From: Streptomyces cavernicola
Lineage (GTDB): Bacteria; Actinomycetota; Actinomycetes; Streptomycetales; Streptomycetaceae
Assembly (NCBI RefSeq): GCF_029968035.1
Contig: NZ_JASCIQ010000008.1
Span: 1 to 64,000 of the forward strand
Direction: 5' to 3'
DNA length: 64,000 bases
Shown here: positions 53,708-62,199 of the stretch, in pieces
Numbering within the stretch: position 1 is the first letter of the stretch
Layout: the number at the start of each line of letters is the position of its first letter
Position numbers and translations under genes: made by a program
The notes under the pieces: model-generated
Databases searched by the model: none
Seen by the model: only the letters and a program-made list of their open reading frames with translations
What the model was told of the DNA's origin: nothing

Positions 53708-54393
53708 GCGGCTGGCAGGTATTCGTGGCCGTTCCAGTGCAGGGTGACGCTTCTAATAGCACCCTCGGCGCAGCTGGGGTTGCAGGAATTTTCGGACTTG
53801 ACTATCGCGTAACGCCCGTCTTTTCCGGGGCCAACAAGGCGAGCGTCGTAATAGGCAAGCTTCCCTCCGCTGTAGAAGCTGTCCGGACTCGACCAGCCGA
53901 TGTCCTCGAACCCGCCCACGTCGGGCACGAGAACCAGCACCCCGTTGTAGCGGCCCGGGTTGTAGATCACGAAGGTGTTTTTGGTGGCGTCGGACGCGGG
54001 GGCAGCGAAACGCAACTCTTTTTCGTAGATGTCCACGCCGATGGATTCCAGCACCTGACCGCTTCCCGCGACGGCCGCGATACATCCGACGGGAGTGCGG
54101 GAGTCGTCCCGCCTGACGAGAAATACGCGGACCGCTCCGAGCTTGGGATGCTTGATGTCTCTATGATCGAGCACCTCACCTGGGCATTTCGCGGAATCAG
54201 GCGGACTGGACGGGAACGAAACGGGTGATGGAGTTGCTTGCGCAGAGCGGGGCGCCCCACTCGAACCGTCGGTACAGCCGGCGGCGAATAGCATCACGAG
54301 AGCTGAGGCCAGCACCGCAGTGCGAGACTTGAGTGGGCCGAATATGCGGTCTGGAAGCTGCCTACGTAACCCCTGGAAAGGGCTAGCAGGCAT
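53704..54393 (-). CDS. Lipoprotein with C-terminal CxPS motif, coupled to the TIR-WD40 gene
   Basis: A 229-residue lipoprotein. Its signal peptide has SRTAVLASALVMLFAAGC (lipobox Cys about 40), followed by a Ser/Pro-rich spacer and a globular part (about 65-229) with KCPGEVLDHRDIKHPKLGAV and, near the end, NSCNPSCAEGAIRSV...WNGHEYLP. No family is named, but the overall plan and the C-terminal Cys-Pro-Ser segment resemble those of the exported protein at 58410. GGGGGG ahead supports ATG 54393. A four-base overlap with the TIR-WD40 start shows the two products are made together; it may present a ligand to the membrane TIR protein. Confidence 0.75.
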   Translation of the reverse strand: MPASPFQGLRRQLPDRIFGPLKSRTAVLASALVMLFAAGCTDGSSGAPRSAQATPSPVSFPSSPPDSAKCPGEVLDHRDIKHPKLGAVRVFLVRRDDSRTPVGCIAAVAGSGQVLESIGVDIYEKELRFAAPASDATKNTFVIYNPGRYNGVLVLVPDVGGFEDIGWSSPDSFYSGGKLAYYDARLVGPGKDGRYAIVKSENSCNPSCAEGAIRSVTLHWNGHEYLPAA

Positions 54394-54719
54394 GAAGTTC
54401 CCCCCTGTGTCCGAATGGTCAATCGACTGGACAGCAACGAGGGATTCTACCCAGTTGGATGTGCAGTACGGGGAAACTTCCATGAGATTCGGCCACCCGC
54501 GAACTCATCACCGCGTACCCCTCGGCGGCAAGGCACCCCACGTCCGTACCTTCCAGGAATCGGCCCGGCTCCCCGGTGGACAGGGGCTGACTGGCCAGGC
54601 CGTACAGCAGGTCGTTGATCATTCGGGCGGCTGGGCCGTCTACTCCATTCCCTGCTGTGGCGCTACTTTCTTCTCAACTGGACTAGGCACGCGTGCGAAC
54701 AACGGGGGCGAACGGGCAG
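54394..54719. other. Divergent promoter region of the TIR island
   Basis: A 326-bp region between the two divergent units. On the minus strand an ORF at 54419-54622 (67 codons, MINDLLYGLASQPLSTGEPG...) ends 25 bp before the lipoprotein start. It has no ribosome site and no recognisable family, so it is left uncalled. Otherwise the region looks non-coding, with an AT-richer patch near 54660. Confidence 0.4.
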
Positions 54720-55502
54720 ATGAGCGGACAGTTAGGCCGTCGCAGTGCTGGAGGGCAACGTCGTTGGAGGATCAGTGGCGGCCTGATCGCCCGGCTCGTC
54801 GCGGCGACGGCCGTCGGCTCGCTCGCGGGTCTGGGAGTCTTCAGTCTCACGCAGGTGACCAGCCGCACCCTGTTCGTAGTCACGGGCGGTGTCGTGGGCG
54901 CCGTGACCGTCCTCGCGGTGCGGTGGTACCGGCGGCTCGCTCAACTCACCGAAGTGAAGGTCACGATCCCGCAGTTGAGCGAGCTCACATTCACCGTCAA
55001 CAACGACTCCCGTCAGGTCGCCTGGCGCATGTTCGTCGAGACGGTGACCCGGGTCTCGACGCAGCCACTCGCCAGCGACGAGGGCGTTCTCCGGGAGGCG
55101 CTCACGTCGATCTACGGACTTTTCTCCACCGCGCGGGAGACGCTGAAGGCCGCCCGCCCCTCCGCCCCGGTCCCGGGCGAGCAGACGGTCGAATACCTCG
55201 CGATCACCATGCTGAACCGGGAGTTGAGGCCGTTCCTGTCCCAATGGCACCCACGGCTGCGGGAGTTCGAAAGGGCACACCCCGAAAGCCCGGAATCCGA
55301 CTGGCCGGACAACGCCGCCTGCCGGGCCGAACTCCAGCGGGTGCAGCACGCCATCCACGACTACGCGATCGGATTCGCCCGCCTCGCCGGGGTCCGTGAA
55401 CCCGAGCCCCTCGTGGTACATGTTCCCCTCCCCCGGGCCTCCGACGACAGACCCGAGGGGAGCCCGACCCCTGCGGCCGGAAACGGTCCGGCTGCGCGGT
55501 GA
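54720..55502 (+). CDS. Membrane protein of unknown function in the TIR island
   Basis: A 260-residue protein with two adjoining N-terminal membrane helices (about 24-44 and 48-66), then a cytosolic helical domain (about 80-235) of mixed charge. It ends in a Pro/Arg-rich tail. No family or catalytic motif is recognised. Codon 5 (54732-54734) is TTA. ATG 54720 is used; a GTG nine codons earlier is possible. It precedes the frameshifted TIR-WD40 gene by 39 bp on the same strand and has no counterpart beside the intact copy. Confidence 0.65.
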   Translation: MSGQLGRRSAGGQRRWRISGGLIARLVAATAVGSLAGLGVFSLTQVTSRTLFVVTGGVVGAVTVLAVRWYRRLAQLTEVKVTIPQLSELTFTVNNDSRQVAWRMFVETVTRVSTQPLASDEGVLREALTSIYGLFSTARETLKAARPSAPVPGEQTVEYLAITMLNRELRPFLSQWHPRLREFERAHPESPESDWPDNAACRAELQRVQHAIHDYAIGFARLAGVREPEPLVVHVPLPRASDDRPEGSPTPAAGNGPAAR

Positions 55503-55541
55503 CTGTCCCGGGGACAGGGACGGGGACGGGGAGGTGGGACG

Positions 55542-58390
55542 GTGAGTAGCAAGCGCAGTGGGGACGTCGACCACGAGGGCGAGGAAAGCGGCTACGACGC
55601 GTTCATCTCGTACAGCCATGTCTGGGACAGAGAAGTCGCGAAGGCCTTCCAGGACGCGCTGCAGAGCTTCGATCGCCCCTGGTACCGACCGAGGAGCCTC
55701 AAGCTGTTCCGGGACGAGACCAATCTCGCGGCAAGTCCCCACCTCTGGCAGGAGATCGAGGAAGGGCCTGTCCCACTCCCGGTGGCTGGTGGTGATGGCG
55801 AGCCCGTCGGCCGCCGCATCCCCGTGGGTACGGCGGGAGATCCGCTGGTGGCTCGCCCACCGGTCGGCCGAGACGCTGCTCATCGGCTGGACCGACGGCA
55901 CGCTGGTCTGGGACTCGGACAGGGCGACGTTCGACTGGTCGCGGACGGACGCCCTGCCGCAGGAGGAGATGGACCAGGCATTCGACGCGGAACCCCGCTG
56001 GGTCGACCTGCGTTGGCTGCGCGGTCCGGAGCAAGCCAGTGCGGCTGACCCGCGCCTGGTCGAATGCGTCGCGGAATTCGTGGCGCCTTTGACGGGCAAG
56101 TCCAAGGACGAGTTGATCGGCGACCACGTACGGCTGCGCCGCCAGACGCGCCGTCTGGTGCAGGCGACAGTCTCGTTACTCACCGTGTTGCTGCTCCTCG
56201 CCATAGCCGGCGGCGTCACCGCGTACATCCAGCGCAACAGCGCACGCGCCCAGACCCTGGTCGCGCAGTCCCGTCAACTAGTGGCCGAGGCAGCGTCGAT
56301 CAGAGACAGCCAACCCGACCTGGCACGCCAGTTGATGGTTCAGGCCTACCGGCTTGCGCCTACTGCCGAGGCAGTAGGCGCGCTTGTCGAGAGCCAGGCC
56401 ATTCCCCGGGTGATCCGCGGTCGCGGTCCCGTCCGCGCGGCCGCGTACAGCAGCCGAGGGCTGCTGGCAATGGCCGACGGCACCGGCATCCGGCTCCTCG
56501 CCCCCGCGCGCGGGACACAGCCACTCTTCACGAAGTCCATCGAACGCCCAGTGACCGCAGTCGCGTTCAGTCCCGACGGCCGACTCCTTGCGCTCGGCGA
56601 GACCACAGGCAGAGTACGGCTGCTGGACGTGACGGACGGCAACACCCCCAGAACCTTGGGGGCGACGCCGGCGGTGGCCGGTCGCAAGGAGGTTCTTGTC
56701 CTCGCTCTTACCTCCGGGGGGCGGCTGTTCGTCATGACAGGGAAGGCCGGCGCAGTCCTCGACGTCTCGGATCCCGCTCGACCGAGGCCCCTCGATCGCC
56801 TGCCGGACTATCCGGTGGCAGTGAGCCCGAAGGGCGATCTGCTGGTCTCCGAGGAAAGAAGCAAGAAAGGCGAGTACCGGGGACGCCTGCAGCTGTGGAC
56901 CATGCCGAACTCGGCTCGTCCGCGCCTGGTCACCACGGTCGCCTCAGCACCGCAGGTCGACCTCTCCGAAGCTCGACAACGTGCGCGGTTGAGCCCGAAC
57001 GGCCACCTGCTCGCTGTCGCCGGCGACGACAGCCAGGTGCGGCTGTGGGATGTGGCAGACCCCGCCCGTCCGGTCGCAAGACCGAAGCTGTCCGGGCAAA
57101 GCCGCTTCGGTTTCCAGTCCGTAGCCTTCTCCCCCGACGAGAGCACCCTGGCGGCCGGGGACAGCGACGGCACCGTCGCCCTCTGGGATGTGTCCGACCC
57201 CGTACGCCCCCGATCCGGCGCCCGGCTGAGCAACCGCCCGACGACGGTCGGCGGTCTCTCCTTCAGCCCGGACGGGCAGACCCTGGCCTCGGTGGGCGTC
57301 GACGACGGCTTCGGCGTCACCAGTGACACGACCCTGCGGCTGTGGGCCGTGTCGGGGAGCGAGCGGACCTCCACGTCCACGACGCTGCCGACCGAGGGCA
57401 TCTATCCGCCGGCCTTCGATCCGGACAGCCGCCTGCTGGCCGCGGGCGGTGAACCCACCACCGTGTGGCAGATCGGCGACGCCGGAGCGCCGCGTCGACT
57501 GGCAACGGTGGAGACGGTCGACCACGGGGGCCAGGCCACGGCCTTCAGGCACGGACGGACGCACGCTGTTCTCGGGAATGCCCCTGACAGCCTGGGACAT
57601 GACCGACCCGGCGAACCCGCGTGACCTCACGCTCGCGGAGGCCCGCAAGGCCGGTGCGAGCAGGCTCGCCGTCAATCCCGTCCTTCCGTTGGTGGCCGCA
57701 CGCGGTGCCCCCGGCGAATCGGTGCACGTATGGAACATCGGCGACAGGGCTCACCCCACCCTGCTCGGCACACTCGGCGACGCCGGTGCCGGTGCGGATC
57801 GCCAGGATCTGGCTTTCAGTCCGGACGGTGCGCTGCTGGCCGCGCCGGACGGGAATGCGGTACGCCTCTGGTGGGTCAGCCGGAACTCCCCGCCCAGGCC
57901 TGCGGGAGACCTGCCCAGGACGAAGGGGCGGGTGACGGCCCTTGCCTTCGGGCCGAAGGGCCGCACCCTGTTCGTCGGGGACGAGACCGGGACGATCAGC
58001 ATCTGGGACGTAACGTGTCCCGGACAGCCGGATAGGCAGGGGGCCTCGGCCCGCCACACCGACGACATCACCGGGCTCGCCGTCCACCCCGACGGCGAAC
58101 TCGCGGCCACCGGCGGTCTGGACGGCCGTATCCGCCTGTGGGACGTGCGGGATCAGACCCGTCCTGTCGAGGTGACCGCACTCAGCGACGGCAACCTCTA
58201 CCCCGGCGCGAACGTGGGCTTCAGCCCGGACGGCCGCACGCTCGCGGTCAGCGGCACCACAGGCATGCGTCTGTGGACCGTGGACCCCACCGCCATCCTG
58301 CAGTGGCTGTGCGCGGAATCTCCGCCCATCACCCGCGAGCAGTGGGCGCAGTACCTTCCCGACCGGCCCTACGACCCGCCCTGCGCCTGA
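55542..58390 (+). pseudogene. Second TIR-transmembrane-WD40 gene, broken by two +1 frameshifts
   Basis: Three consecutive frames together encode about 948 residues with the layout of the intact gene. The TIR domain starts YDAFISYSHVWDRE in frame 1, continues after an extra C near 55767-55768 with EEGLSHSRWLVVMASPSAAAS and SPWVRREIRWWLAHRS, then one membrane helix (VQATVSLLTVLLLLAIAGG), then degenerate WD40 repeats (VAFSPDGRLLALG, VRLWDVADPARP). A second extra base near 57549-57552 moves to the frame ending QWLCAESPPITREQWAQYLP. The GTG at 55542 has GGGGAGG upstream. A TTA codon is at 56176-56178. Removing one base at each site restores one open frame, so these may be true mutations or sequencing errors. 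Confidence 0.82.
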
Positions 58391-58409
58391 CCTCGATACG
58401 GAGGAAACC

Positions 58410-59108
58410 GTGGCAATCTCCCAGCGCACCGGCTCGTTCACCGCGTTCTCGGCCTTCCTCGCGATCCTGCTGATGACCGGCGCCTGCGACGCACCGGCTC
58501 CGGGCCCCCGGGTCGAACCGTCGGCCGGTGGGTCCGAGGATCCGGGCCGTGGCCCCTCGTCCCCCTCCCCCACCGCCGCGTCGCCGGATGCGCCCCAGGT
58601 CGTCGGACCGGCGCCACGGGACTTGCACGACGTGGACTGGGCCGAGGTCCCCGTCCCGGGCGACTTCTGCGGAGTTCCGGGGCTCGTCCGATGGAACGCC
58701 GACGGCCAAGCCGTGGCCACGTCCCGGACCTGGGGCACAGTGCGTCTGATCCTCGGCCGCGAGGTCCAATACGGCGACACCGACGGCGACCAGCACGACG
58801 AGGCCGTCGTCTACGTCGGCTGCGACGACAACGGGGCCACACAGAACACCCAACTCGTGGCCAGTTACGTGGTGTTCGACCGGGTCGGAGACAACCTGGC
58901 TGCCATCGGCACGATCACTCCACAACAGAAGTCCGCCTCGTACACCACGGCCCTCGTACGAGCGGATTTCGAGCCAGGCCGGATCATCGTGCACGAGAAG
59001 TGGTACCGCCCCAACGACTCCCACTGCTGCCCCAGCGGTGACGCCACCACCTTCTGGAGCCGCGAGGGCAACCACTTGACACCGGGAGCGCCCCGCATCA
59101 CCTCATGA
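58410..59108 (+). CDS. Exported Cys-rich protein following the second TIR-WD40 gene
   Basis: A 232-residue protein. The N-terminus has a hydrophobic signal segment (about 9-24) followed by GACDAPAPG, possibly an imperfect lipobox at Cys26, then a Pro/Ser-rich spacer. The globular part has the acidic YGDTDGDQHDEAVVYVGC and later RPNDSHCCPSGDATTFWSREGNHLTP. The CPS motif and W...G...L-P ending parallel the lipoprotein of the intact TIR pair. GGAGG precedes GTG 58410. It lies 19 bp after the TIR-WD40 stop, so it belongs to that unit. Confidence 0.72.
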   Translation: MAISQRTGSFTAFSAFLAILLMTGACDAPAPGPRVEPSAGGSEDPGRGPSSPSPTAASPDAPQVVGPAPRDLHDVDWAEVPVPGDFCGVPGLVRWNADGQAVATSRTWGTVRLILGREVQYGDTDGDQHDEAVVYVGCDDNGATQNTQLVASYVVFDRVGDNLAAIGTITPQQKSASYTTALVRADFEPGRIIVHEKWYRPNDSHCCPSGDATTFWSREGNHLTPGAPRITS

Positions 59109-59209
59109 CAGGTTGTCTGCGATATCGAGTTGGACGAGCCGTCAACAGGTACACCACCAAGCCAAAGTCGATCACGCGCAGTGGCCCAGGAAGGCACGCC
59201 GCCGGTAGA

Positions 59210-59421
59210 GCGAGCAGCCCACAGCATTCACACGGGACTCCACACGCACGACCCTTCTCGCCTGGCGCGATTCGGTGGGCGCCCCAGACCTCAACATCAA
59301 GTTCGTGGAACGCCACGCTGTCGAGTTGACCAGACTCACTGAACGCATCAACACATTCACAGCGGCAGCACGGACGGCCCTGGGCGATGAAGAGGCGCCC
59401 CAGGCAGCCGTTGGCCGATGA
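59210..59421 (+). pseudogene. Remnant of an unidentified gene
   Basis: An open stretch without a start codon, ending at TGA 59419, encodes ...LLAWRDSVGAPDLNIK and VERHAVELTRLTERINTF then TAAARTALGDEEAPQAA. It reads like a helical C-terminal fragment. Family not recognised. The surrounding 507 bp (59109-59615) hold no other supportable gene; the last 190 bp are the non-coding 3' flank of the yjbQ-like gene. Confidence 0.3.
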
Positions 59422-59615
59422 CCTCTAGTGCCCTGTCTGAGGCTCAAGGCCCCAACACTGGGCGTGCTGCCGACTGCGGGTGGCCACCCGCATCGCAGGG
59501 CGGGACGGCCACCAACTACGCCCAGGAGTTCCCGTAGGAGGTGCCGGCTGAGACAAAGGGCCGCCCGAAACCCGTTTGGTACGGCCGCACTTCCGACCTG
59601 CAGTCGACGCCCTCG

Positions 59616-60038
59616 TCACCCGAGGAACGACAACCGAACCTGCCGGTCGGCGTTGTCCCTGTTGGTGTCCACCAGGCACACCGACTGCCAAGTCCCCAGC
59701 TCCAACCGCCCGTTGACCACCGGAAGCGTCGCGTGGGGTGGGACCAGGGCCGGGAGGACGTGGTCGCGGCCGTGGCCCGGGGAGCCGTGGGCGTGTTGCC
59801 AGCGGTTGTCGGCGGGGAGGAGGGTGTGGAGGGCGGCGAGGAGGTCGTCGTCGCTGCCCGCGCCCGTCTCGATGACCGCGATGCCCGCGGTGGCGTGCGG
59901 CACGAAGATGTTCAGGAGCCCGTCGCGGCCGGCCGCAGCCTCGCCGAGAAAGCGTTCGCAGTCGCGGGTCAGGTCGACGACTCGTTCCGCGGGACCGGTC
60001 GTGACGTTCAGGACGTACGTGGTGAAGGAATCGGACAT
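59616..60038 (-). CDS. YjbQ/UPF0047 family protein
   Basis: A 140-residue protein of the conserved YjbQ family, in some bacteria reported with thiamine-phosphate synthase side activity. The family motifs FVPHATAGIAVIETG (about 42) and QSVCLVDTNRDNADRQVRL (about 116) are visible, and the length fits. ATG 60038 is used because a TTG six codons upstream has no support. Its 3' end is the site of the repeated sequence bracketing the TIR-WD40 island. It has no operon partner. Confidence 0.85.
   Translation of the reverse strand: MSDSFTTYVLNVTTGPAERVVDLTRDCERFLGEAAAGRDGLLNIFVPHATAGIAVIETGAGSDDDLLAALHTLLPADNRWQHAHGSPGHGRDHVLPALVPPHATLPVVNGRLELGTWQSVCLVDTNRDNADRQVRLSFLG
59620..59670. repeat. att-like right flank, 3' end of the yjbQ-like gene
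   Basis: This 51-bp segment at the end of the intact gene matches 50646-50696 at 47 positions, in direct orientation. The exact core is 33 bp (59638-59670). It brackets the TIR-WD40 island on its right. No integrase gene is seen inside. Confidence 0.7.
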
Positions 60039-60131
60039 GGGGTCATCGTCGCGCAACCGGCGGCCGAGTGCCCGGTGGCGGCACCGTGGCGGCCACCTGT
60101 CGGGCGCGTACGTCCGTAGTACGAGACGCCG

Positions 60132-60161
60132 TTGACCGTACGTGGATCATCTCGCTACGTT
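60132..60161 (+). promoter_or_regulatory. Housekeeping-type promoter with leaderless start
   Basis: TTGACC (60132-60137) and TACGTT (60156-60161) are separated by 18 bases. The -10 ends seven bases before the ATG at 60169. The transcript would begin at or next to that ATG, so the leader peptide is probably translated without a ribosome-binding site, as is typical for this class of sulfur-responsive sORF. Confidence 0.7.
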
Positions 60162-60168
60162 CAGCGGC

Positions 60169-60252
60169 ATGTTGCGTTCAGCCCTGCTCACCACGCGCGG
60201 TCACATCGACCTGCTGCGGGTGGCTTCCGCCGCCTGTCGTCGCGGCTGCTGA
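60169..60252 (+). CDS. Cysteine-containing leader peptide of the sulfonate operon
   Basis: A 27-residue peptide, with the arrangement HIDLLRVASAACRRGC at its end. It carries Cys at positions 23 and 27, the latter immediately before the stop. Very similar leaders (a His-(I/V)-Asp-Leu-Leu-Arg-Val motif, then Cys) precede sulfur-uptake and cysteine-synthesis operons in actinobacteria. Slow translation of its Cys codons during cysteine shortage is thought to relieve attenuation downstream. The 227-bp space between it and the permease holds nested hairpins that fit this role. Too short for usual gene callers. Confidence 0.8.
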   Translation: MLRSALLTTRGHIDLLRVASAACRRGC

Positions 60253-60332
60253 CGCCTTTTCGTCACGCACTTCATTCTCTGTTTCACGCCTTCGCGCGCG
60301 TTTCTTTCGTGCCGGTCCGTCGGCGTTCCTTC

Positions 60333-60410
60333 TGAGCCCTCAGGGTCCTGAGCTCTGAGCCCTGAGGGCTCAGCTCTGGGCTCTGAGCTCTGAGCTCTGG
60401 GCTCTCGTTT
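60333..60410 (+). promoter_or_regulatory. Attenuator-like nested inverted repeats
   Basis: TGAGCCCTCAGGG (60333-60345) pairs exactly with CCCTGAGGGCTCA (60360-60372). The following GAGCTC/GGGCTCT units (60372-60405) can pair with the same strands, giving mutually exclusive stems. A T-rich CTCGTTTCGG tail follows. Placed between a Cys leader peptide and the transporter start at 60479, this looks like a transcriptional attenuator. Confidence 0.7.
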
Positions 60411-60478
60411 CGGCCTGCCCAGTGTTCCCGTACGCCCGTGCCGGCTCAGTCTTCCGTTCCCTTCCCCGGAGCACCTCC

Positions 60479-61378
60479 ATGAGCATCAGTCATGCCCCGC
60501 CGCCGAATGAAATTGCGGATATAGGCGGAACCTCCCCCTCAACCGCACCCCCACAGCCGCTCCCAGCACCCCTCCTCGAACCCCTCCCCTCCACCAGCAC
60601 CACCCGCCACCGTGCCCGTGTTCCCCGTTGGCTGCGTCGGTTGTCCGGACCTCTGCTGCTGCTCCTCGCGTGGCAACTCGCCAGTGCCAGTGGGGTGTTG
60701 ACGGCGGATGTGCTCGCCTCGCCCGGGACCATCGCCCGGGTCGGGCGGGATCTGATCGCCGACGGGTCGCTCACCTCCGCGATGGGGGTGTCGCTGCAGC
60801 GGGTCGCGCTCGGGGTGTTGCTCGGGGCCGTCGTCGGGACCGTACTCGCCTTGCTCTCCGGGCTTTTCCGGGCCGGGGAGGATCTTGTCGACGCGAGCGT
60901 GCAGATGCTGCGGACCGTGCCGTTCGTCGGGCTGATCCCGCTGTTCATCATCTGGTTCGGCATCGGCGAGGCGCCCAAGGTCGCGATCATCACGCTCGGT
61001 GTGACGTTCCCGCTGTATCTGAACGTGTACGCCGGGATCCGGGGCGTCGACGCGCAGTTGATCGAGGCCGGGCAGTCGCTCGGGCTTTCCCGTTGGGGGC
61101 TCGTGCGGCATGTCGTGCTGCCGGGGGCGCTGCCCGGGGCCATGACCGGGCTGCGGTTCTCGCTCGGCGTGGCGTGGCTGGCCCTTGTCTTCGCCGAGCA
61201 GGTCAACGCCGACTCCGGCATCGGCTTCCTGATGGTGCAGGCGCGGGACTTCCTGCGTACCGACGTGATCGTCGTCTGCCTGATCGTCTACGCGTTCCTC
61301 GGCCTGTTCGCCGACTTCGTCGTCCGTACCCTCGAAAGGCTGTTGCTGCAATGGCGACCGACGTTCACCGGGCAGTGA
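60479..61378 (+). CDS. ssuC: Sulfonate ABC transporter permease (SsuC type)
   Basis: A 299-residue permease. After a Pro-rich cytoplasmic N-terminus (about 1-50) come six membrane helices and the ABC-permease EAA motif in QLIEAGQSLGLSRWGLVRHVVLPGALPGAM (quoted in parts: EAGQSLGLSRWG and LPGALPGAMTG). RTVPFVGLIPLFIIWFGIGE is typical of the sulfonate/nitrate/taurine class. GGAG eight bases before ATG 60479 fixes the start. The next gene overlaps its 3' end by 28 bases. It forms the channel for alkanesulfonates. Confidence 0.9.
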   Translation: MSISHAPPPNEIADIGGTSPSTAPPQPLPAPLLEPLPSTSTTRHRARVPRWLRRLSGPLLLLLAWQLASASGVLTADVLASPGTIARVGRDLIADGSLTSAMGVSLQRVALGVLLGAVVGTVLALLSGLFRAGEDLVDASVQMLRTVPFVGLIPLFIIWFGIGEAPKVAIITLGVTFPLYLNVYAGIRGVDAQLIEAGQSLGLSRWGLVRHVVLPGALPGAMTGLRFSLGVAWLALVFAEQVNADSGIGFLMVQARDFLRTDVIVVCLIVYAFLGLFADFVVRTLERLLLQWRPTFTGQ

Positions 61379-62151
61379 GCCCCGACCGAGCCGGGCAAGA
61401 AGAACCGGCCGCCGTACGCGTCCAGGGCCTGTCCCGTACGTTCGACGGGCGGCGGGTCGTCGACGGGCTCGAACTCACCGTGCGGTCAGGGGAGTTCGTG
61501 GCCCTGCTCGGGCGGAGCGGATGCGGGAAGTCGACCCTCCTGAAGATCCTCACCGGCCTCGACCGCGAGATCGAGGGCGCCGTCCTCGTACCGCGCCGCA
61601 AAGCCACCGCGTTCCAGGCGCCGCGGCTCATGCCCTGGAAGAAGGTCTGGCGGAACGTGCTCCTCGGGCTGCCGGGAAAACCCGAACGCGCCGTGGCGGA
61701 ACGGGCGTTGGCCGAGGTCGGGCTCGACCACCGCGTCGACGCCTGGCCGAAGACGCTGTCCGGCGGCGAGGCGCAGCGGGCCTCCCTCGCGCGTGCCCTC
61801 GTACGCGAGCCCGATCTGCTGCTGCTCGACGAGCCGTTCGGGGCGCTCGACGCGCTCACCCGTATCAAGGCGCAGCGGCTGGTGGGCGAGCTGTGGCAGC
61901 AACGCGGCTGCGCGGTGCTGCTCGTCACGCATGACGTCGAGGAGGCCGTGCTGCTCGCCGACCGGGTGCTCGTCATGGACGACGGGGTGATCGCCCACGA
62001 GACGGAGATCGACCTGCCCCGGCCGCGCGACATCGCCGACCCCGGCTTCGCCGAGCTGCGCACCCACCTCCTCGACCACCTCGGCGTCGAGGCCCCGACC
62101 CCGGCCCCGGCCCCCGCGCACGCGCACGCCTCCGCTTCCGCCTCCGCCTGA
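61351..62151 (+). CDS. ssuB: Sulfonate ABC transporter ATPase (SsuB type)
   Basis: A 266-residue ATPase with Walker A GRSGCGKST (about 55-63), Q-loop AFQAPRLMPWKKVWRNV, the signature LSGGEAQRASLARAL and Walker B LLLLDEPFGALDALTR. The Q-loop text is that of the sulfonate/nitrate group. The last 20 residues are an Ala/Pro/His/Ser tail. It overlaps the permease gene by 28 bases and is followed after 48 bp by the binding protein. Confidence 0.92.
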   Translation: MATDVHRAVSPDRAGQEEPAAVRVQGLSRTFDGRRVVDGLELTVRSGEFVALLGRSGCGKSTLLKILTGLDREIEGAVLVPRRKATAFQAPRLMPWKKVWRNVLLGLPGKPERAVAERALAEVGLDHRVDAWPKTLSGGEAQRASLARALVREPDLLLLDEPFGALDALTRIKAQRLVGELWQQRGCAVLLVTHDVEEAVLLADRVLVMDDGVIAHETEIDLPRPRDIADPGFAELRTHLLDHLGVEAPTPAPAPAHAHASASASA

Positions 62152-62199
62152 CGTCCCCCGCCTCTAGAACCTCGTACGCCTCAAGAACGGAACGAACCC

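Noticed and set aside
54419..54622. 67-codon minus-strand ORF just upstream of the lipoprotein gene
   Set aside because: No ribosome-binding site, no recognisable family and the end has poor codon usage; noted only as part of the intergenic region.
59105..59342. Small plus-strand ORFs after the exported Cys-rich protein
   Set aside because: They overlap in several frames, have no ribosome site and unlike codon usage; only a remnant in the third frame looks coding.
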